Assembly: GCA_963169105.1 (NCBI GenBank)
Contig: OY720634.1
Location: forward strand, 118,208,430-118,272,429
Source of the DNA: Ceriagrion tenellum
Lineage: Eukaryota; Arthropoda; Insecta; Odonata; Coenagrionidae
Reading direction: 5' to 3'
DNA length: 64,000 nucleotides
Below, one piece after another: positions 57,783 to 64,000 of the stretch; position 1 is the stretch's first letter, and every line of letters starts with the position of its first letter. The position numbers and the translations under genes are program-made. The notes under the pieces are model-generated. The model searched no databases, had not been told where the DNA came from, and saw nothing but the letters and a program-made list of their open reading frames with translations.

Positions 57783-60700
57783 TAATTTGGAAATTATGCG
57801 AGCTGAGAAGTCGAGGTGGGGCCCGATAGAAAATATTTGAAACACAAGTTTCTTCAAAGCATTCCTTCCGCTGGGGCCTTTACTCCGGAGTATATTTGAC
57901 TCGTTTCGCTATCCCTGTTGTTCCTCACCCTTCCTCGTCGTCTCTCGGTGATGTAAAGCTATTCCAGCAAAGGTCGCAGTGCATGAGTACCAACTACAGA
58001 ATTTTTTTCCAACACGTCCCCATTCAATCAAGCCCGTAAAATTCGGCTATTGGGTGTCTACATATTTTTTAAAGTAATAGAATATAAGCGGTCAAATGTA
58101 TTAGACTAACAATTGCTCGCTAATGTGCATTTTGTTTCATTGAGGGTTCAGTAATCTTATCACTAGGGGAAGTGAGTGGGGGAGGAGGTAGGGGTCGGGT
58201 AGACAGCCGGAAGGAATGACGATGAGACTTCCTCCAATCTTTCAGAGCTATCGGGCGTGAGGTGGATGAGTGGACGACGCGTCGTCACTGTCGCCTTCTC
58301 TGGGAGGGGGTGCTGAGGTTATGAGTCTCAGTTTCGGCCGATAAGCTTATCTCTCTTCTGAGGAGGTTGGAATCCACAGGGGGAGCTGAATTTCACCTAG
58401 CGCGTATCTTTATACTATGGTCAAATTGGGCGTGCCCTACCTATCCCTGAAAGAGATGCACGAGTCGTCCGTCGAAGTGTCTTTACTTTTTGTTAATTTA
58501 ACCCAGTGGAATTCGCAAAAAGAATTTGCGCTACTCCTATTCTTAGACTCACTCCATGCTGGAGACCACAAAGTGCCCTCTCCAGCAGGTATCTCGACGG
58601 AGGGTGCGGGGGGAAGGGTAGCAGAAAGTCAGAAGAGGGATGAGGGAAGGGAGGGTCCTCTCCGTAAGTCAGAGATGTGGCGGTGGAGGTTTTTAAGGCA
58701 GAATGTAGCGTAGATTGTACTATAAAATTAATGGAATTAGAACAGGTTCTATTTCCCGTTCAGCCATTCAGACATTCGTAAATTTTCCACTTTACACGAT
58801 ACAATTTTCCTCATGAAAAAGTTCATACATTTGTTTGTACAATAAAATGTGCCGTGTAAAGAGGTCCTTAAACCAATCTTCCCTAGCACCTCCCCATTAA
58901 AAAATAGAAAACTGAGTATCAGGGTGACCTTCCGCTCCTTCAACTGTCCTTCTCCGTTTCCCTTACCTTCCTTTTTTCGCAATTATTACCCCCCCCCCCT
59001 CCACGTACTGTGCATAAGGCTTGGATTGGTGTAATTAACATATTTACCCTACCTCCAATGGTCCTCAGCCACAACCCTGCTATGCTTATATTGTAGGGTC
59101 TTACAAAAGTAGCTGTCTTCGTGCTACCGTTTTGCCGATAAATGAGAGGAAGATGTCTTTCGTGAAGGGATGTTAAACTGACGAGGAATTGCGGGCAGAT
59201 GAATGGAGTCAGACGAAGGGAAGCGGCTCGTAAGTGAATATTTGCAGAGGAGTTCGAAAAACTTCTATAGCAAAGAATGGGTGGAAAAAGATAATTAGGA
59301 GGGATGGCTGGCGGGGTAAGGGCCGTAAACACGCCAACGGCCATCTTCACCTGAAATCGCTACGAGAAGGGGATGGAAATACGATACTTGAGAACAAAAC
59401 TTCCACGGAACGGATTCGCGTAATGGTCATGATAAGTGGGAGTCGTAATTCGCCCACGGTGGAAGTAAAAAAAACGGTGTCAACACCGCCCGCATCCAAC
59501 ACAATAACCACGGAGCACAGGCTGTCAACGGAGGTTAGTTCATTCGCGAGTACTACTAAATCAGGTAGTCAGCTGGTTCTCACAAGGCTTGCTATTGGCA
59601 GTGGCTCTGAAGCAATTAAGTTAGATAGTCTTATCTTGTCTCCCGGCATGGGAAAGCACACAAATCACTATATCGACTTCAAAATACAATGGGACCTCCT
59701 ACTTTCGCAATATCACCTTTCCGATTTCACCGCTCAGCCATTGCAGAGGAAATTAAAAATTAATTTTTTCAATTTTGATAGCTAGGAAATCTTTATTGTA
59801 AATTGATTCTGAGCCCGTTGTGACAATACTACTTCTCATTTTTTGAACGATAAATCATGGCACTGGTTCATCTTCTCTCCCTAAATTATTGTTCCCTAGA
59901 TAACACATCTGAAAAAAACTCCAATCTACGCTCATTAGCTTTCGCCATGGACCAAGTTTCGTAAACATGCATCGCTGCATTCCGTAAAAGTCTTCATTAG
60001 TCGCTCTTTCGCGCACTTGCCTCTCGCCAATTCCTTTCAATAAGCAATGTCATCTTCGACAAGGGCTACCCTTCTGCACTGCTAAACCCAGTTTCCTTTG
60101 AAATGCCATCTGGTTGCGCGATGTGCGATCGCTTTCCTGAACTACTAAAATCTCAAAACTTTCATGGCCGATTGTTAAATGAATAAAATACTACACTAAT
60201 TTGAATCTAAAGCTAACAGGCTGCACTCAGGCTCATAAAAATTACCCATGAAAAAGTTTCATTTACTTGATACCTAGACGAAACATACGCGTATGGTTTC
60301 TCTAGAATTACGCTTTATTGATGCATATGGTTTAAAGGACCTCACAACTAGAAAAAGTATCCCTGGAAACTCGGAGCTATTCATAAATCTTTAATTATTC
60401 ATGAATGGAATGTTTGCCCTCCAAATATACACTCCTATCGCGCTGGGAGAAGTTAGGCAAGCTTCTCAAGCTCGCTTTTGTTGGCGATACCTCAATGTTC
60501 AGAGATGATTCCTGCACCGCTAAACTATGCAAGGTAGTTTCTCCACTCGTGATTACCTGCTATAGCTTCAGAAAATAAAAGCATCATCTATTGGATTTAT
60601 TATTATTACGATGAAATCAATACTGTTCCTTAATGACCTTTCATTGTCAGTCATACCTTTCTACCATTGACATATGGCGCAACGTGTTCGAATGGTATGA

Positions 60701-61379
60701 TCAACGAATAGAATACCCCAATACCATCAGGACCATATCGAAACAGACCGAAGATAACATTAACATATGCTTGAGAAACAGAGAGTTTTATTACTTGAAT
60801 TTTCATTCTTTAAATAAAAGATATTGACTCAAAAATAGGTGTTAATATAAAATAACATGATATGTACTTGACCTCTTTCGCATACAGGATGCTTCATAAA
60901 CAATAAATATCGGCGGTGTACATTATCCAACATAAACAATAAATTCGGCAGTGGATAATTATCTTTTTTATACCTGTGAATGACGCCCATATCTACTGAA
61001 CGTTTCCCGTATCCTTTAAATGATTACTCAGCATCCTGAAACACAAAGCAAACACGGTTGTATTTGTCGCTACCCGATAAAACTCCTTTTGTCAAGTAGC
61101 CCCACAATAAAATATTTATGTTTTCATCAAAATATTGCTCACGTAAAATTAGATGAATCCGTTGGCATGCAACTAACCGTTTAATAGAAATGCAGGACCA
61201 GAAACAAACTGTGAAGTCAAAACAAAACCAATTCCGCTTCGTAAAAATTAATTCCAGTACCTAATAGATTATTCTATAATGAGGAACATGCTACAGGTAT
61301 AATAGGGTCAAGATGTAATGTTAACTTTAAAGTAAAACACTCACCGGCTAGTTAATTTCCGCGACAATATACATGGGGT
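57783..61379. other. 3.6 kb without a recognisable gene
   Basis: A 183-codon plus frame (59234-59785, MNICRGVRKTSIAKNGWKKI..., Ser/Thr-rich centre) is among the longest non-transposon frames, but it has no recognisable domain and its start lacks support. A C-run lies at ~58989. A 24-bp unit CATAAACAATAAAT..CGGC is duplicated at 60895 and 60931. Confidence 0.45.
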
Positions 61380-61610
61380 TTGGGTTCGTGCGGTGGTTAG
61401 AGTACTCAGCCAACTGTAGAAGTCAACTGGAGGAGTACTTCCAACCCCAGAGGTTCTGTGTCCGGGTCTCAGCAGTGGTGATTTTTCAGCGCCATCTCGA
61501 TTTCTCTAGATTTTAAGATGAAATGGACCCAATCCGTTGGTTGGGTCCATTGGACCTTTCGTCTCTATCGATGCCACTTTTCTCTTCATACTCCCTCTGC
61601 TCCCCATATA
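61380..61610 (+). mobile_element. possible tRNA-derived SINE
   Basis: GTGCGGTGGTTAGAGTACTC resembles the A-box head of the SINE at 44755 (GTGGTGGATAGAGTACTGGC). GGTTCTGTGTCC (61451-61462) is a plausible B box, although the spacing is longer than usual. A 10-bp hairpin (ATGGACCCAA) lies at 61523-61550. The ends are undefined. Confidence 0.4.
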
Positions 61611-64000
61611 ATCCTACCCTCACTCATCTACCTACCCTGTAGTATAGCGGGTAACTGGATGGAGGATGGAATTGCGGGGAGATATGGGGAGACAGTGGTT
61701 GAAATTTTCACGGTGCTATGATTGTTAAAGCGACCCGGACAGATCATGCAAACTTTAATCAAATTAAATGACATTACAATTAATATAAAATACTTTTATT
61801 GTGTAATAAAAGAGGGTAAACATAAAGTGTAAGCCCCAATTTAATATCAGCGAAAATGAATGTGCGTTCCGCAGACTCCCTTGGGAGTTGGCGGGGCGTT
61901 TTTTAAATATTTTTTATTGCTGCAAAAAACTTAAGTCATCGATCGCTTCCCCAAAAAAGCAATCAGCCACAAGGTTCACAACAAACCGATGATGTAGCGT
62001 TTCATGTATTGCTGCCATTCGCCCTGAAGAAGTAGGATTAACCTGAATTCTGGCGCATAAAAAAGCGTTCATATTAAGTTTAAGCAGGCGACTAAGTTCT
62101 GAATTCTAAAAGTAAGGAAGTCCGAAACACTGTCACATTTCACCAATTTTCTTTGCTTCACCAATTTTCAGCAATTTTTTGTTACGTATTCTCTTACTTC
62201 CAGTGAATGTGCTCACCAATGGGAAAAATATTGCATCGACACCACACAGTTATTGCAGGTCTCAATATAAAGCAATCCTCTATCCAACCTTAACATGATG
62301 CCTGATAAAAAAATGCTGTCATTCTCAGAAGAACATGACTGATTTAAGAACGGAGGATATATGAGCCTAAGGCACAAATGAAAAATGCACTCTCCAGCTT
62401 TCCTCTGAGGACGCATACGGAATAGTCGGAAAAATACTGTCTCCAAACTACGATAGAACGACGATGTGGCCCATACGACACAAAGGGAACGAAATCCAGG
62501 GGAAAACTAACGTATTCCCAGGATAAGATATCTTTCTCCTCATTCCTTCTATCGTCTCGGATATTATCGAGGTGCAATATCTCCATCCGCTTTCCTCCCA
62601 GGCAATCATCGGACAATCCTACTCCTTTCGGATATTTATCCTCACTAGTCCGGGAGACGCAATAACAAGCTTTCATATTACCCTCGCACAAGCCTACATC
62701 GCAACTAGAGACTCTAAAATTTTAGGAACGAGTATCTGGAATGGTTGATTACTCCGTGACTGAAAGAAGCAATGAAAGCGATAACCTCCGCCACCAATAC
62801 TGGGAGCAAACAAGGCAAAGAAAGATACGGGTGAAAACTATGGAGACAAATTTATCACTAGCACTAGTATTTGCCCGAGATAGGCTACGAATATCGAGGG
62901 ATTATTTTTTGGAAACGGCGCAAGGAGGCAGATTTATGGTGACGGCTTCCACTTGTTCACAGAACGTTAATAATGAGGTCGTTCCACGAGCATCTTCGTG
63001 CGAGGATCTCGTCCGATTCCCATATCTAATTTCAGTAGTTTTGGTCCACGAGATGATGCCTAACGAGGCGGTCGTTCCAAGAATTTCCGACATGATGGAG
63101 GCATTTCTTCCACGTCGATGAAGGGGCTTGTACTCTAGACTCAGTTAAGAGGGGATTATGTAGCTAAGAAACTCGCCAGTGGCGCGATGAGAGATGATAC
63201 AGGGGAAGGAAAAGAATTCTTGGAAGATGAGAGTTAAAAGAGAGGAGAAGTAGCCCTCTGAAAGGATGGAATTGCATGAGGAGAGAGTGTTAAGACTATG
63301 AAATATCGAAGATAGTTCATGAGAGATTATATTAATAATTTAAAATGTACCTGAAAACCAAGAGATATTACCCTCAGATGAGAAAATTCTAGTAATATGT
63401 GACAAGAATGGCTCGGTTGGTGTAGGAGTGGTGGCTGCTGACGAAATGGTCTAGCAAGTAGGTGTTCCTCAAGTGAATGATAATGATGAAAACTTTTTGT
63501 GAGTAAGCTTGGAAAATGGGTTGTTTGTTTCAAAAACATACACGGTTTCATTATACAAAATTTCTATGCATGGTAAATGGGTGAATGTAAAAGAACAACT
63601 AATTTCATTGTGCATGATTAGAGATTGAGAGAGTTTCAAGTGATACAAGGATAAAGAGGGGAGCAGAATTAGGCAACTCATGGGTGGTCTTTGGATTGGA
63701 CCTGGGTAGAAAGTGGACTTGAAGAAAGATAGGTGTGAGCAAGCAAATGAGAGTAGAAGAGGAAATGTTTTTGGACAACATGGCACAAATCCAGCATGGA
63801 TAGATGAAAAAAAGATACAGGATCTCATCACCTCATTGTCGACTCTGCTTAAGAAAGTCAATCCCTACTAAGTGTGAAGATAGAATTTCACTCAGAGATG
63901 ATGAGTGGTTCTGCTTTAATGAAGGTGATCAGGAAAGTGACAAGCAACAGCATGTCTCATCTGAAATTTAGTAATTTGTCCAGGAAATATCTAAATGTCT
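61611..64000. other. no recognisable gene
   Basis: Frames at 62344-62691 minus, 62741-63121 plus (126 codons) and 63469-63861 minus are open but unrecognised. The sequence runs off the window end without a bounded element. Confidence 0.45.

Noticed and set aside
59234..59785. 183-codon plus-strand frame as a gene
   Set aside because: No recognisable domain, no supported start or splice context. Kept only as a remark in the region entry.

Overview
This is AT-rich metazoan nuclear DNA, most likely from an arthropod and probably an insect. The grounds are a mariner element with TA target duplications, endonuclease-bearing Penelope-like elements, a pogo-type transposase, several non-LTR retrotransposon families, tRNA-derived SINEs, an hAT-type MITE and a long (TA)n microsatellite. 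There are no operons, no ribosome-binding-site logic and no long host reading frames. The species cannot be fixed from the sequence alone. I find no rRNA or functional tRNA gene, no CRISPR array, and only one short stretch that looks like an exon of a host gene (57632-57782, minus).

Layout. 1-5 kb: a LINE 3'-UTR relic, a perfect 96-bp palindrome, then unique DNA. 5.1-7.0 kb: two 408-bp tRNA-headed SINE copies in inverted orientation. 7.1-8.7 kb: inverted LINE 3' ends and a (TA)n tract. 9.2-10.6 kb: a Penelope-like element whose reverse-transcriptase core is deleted. 11.7 kb: a SINE. 13.2 kb: a second type of LINE relic. 14-19.5 kb: nothing recognised. 19.5-21.8 kb: a decayed pogo-like transposon. 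22.85-24.15 kb: a structurally complete mariner with a frameshifted transposase. 24.7 kb: an older mariner relic. 26.6-28.9 kb: clustered LINE 3' ends, one split by a palindromic insert with a 12-bp target duplication. 30.95-31.34 kb: an hAT-like MITE with an 8-bp target duplication. 34-35.2 kb: a LINE 3' end and a GC-rich MITE. 37.6-38.2 kb: a LINE reverse-transcriptase relic. 40-47.6 kb: further Penelope relics, palindromic elements, two SINEs and LINE ends. 48.3-49.0 kb: a LINE copy. 49-54 kb: no recognisable gene. 54-57.1 kb: LINE relics, including a 228-codon open reverse-transcriptase C-terminus. 57.6 kb: the candidate exon. From 57.8 kb to the end: mostly unannotated, with one possible SINE.

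Nothing here forms a pathway. The window is an intergenic or intronic graveyard of nested mobile elements. Its most notable theme is inverted-repeat structure: a perfect palindrome, head-to-head Penelope ends, and several short palindromic elements that share a core of the form CCTG..GATGA...GAAAC. That core resembles, but does not exactly match, the conserved boxes of a hammerhead ribozyme.
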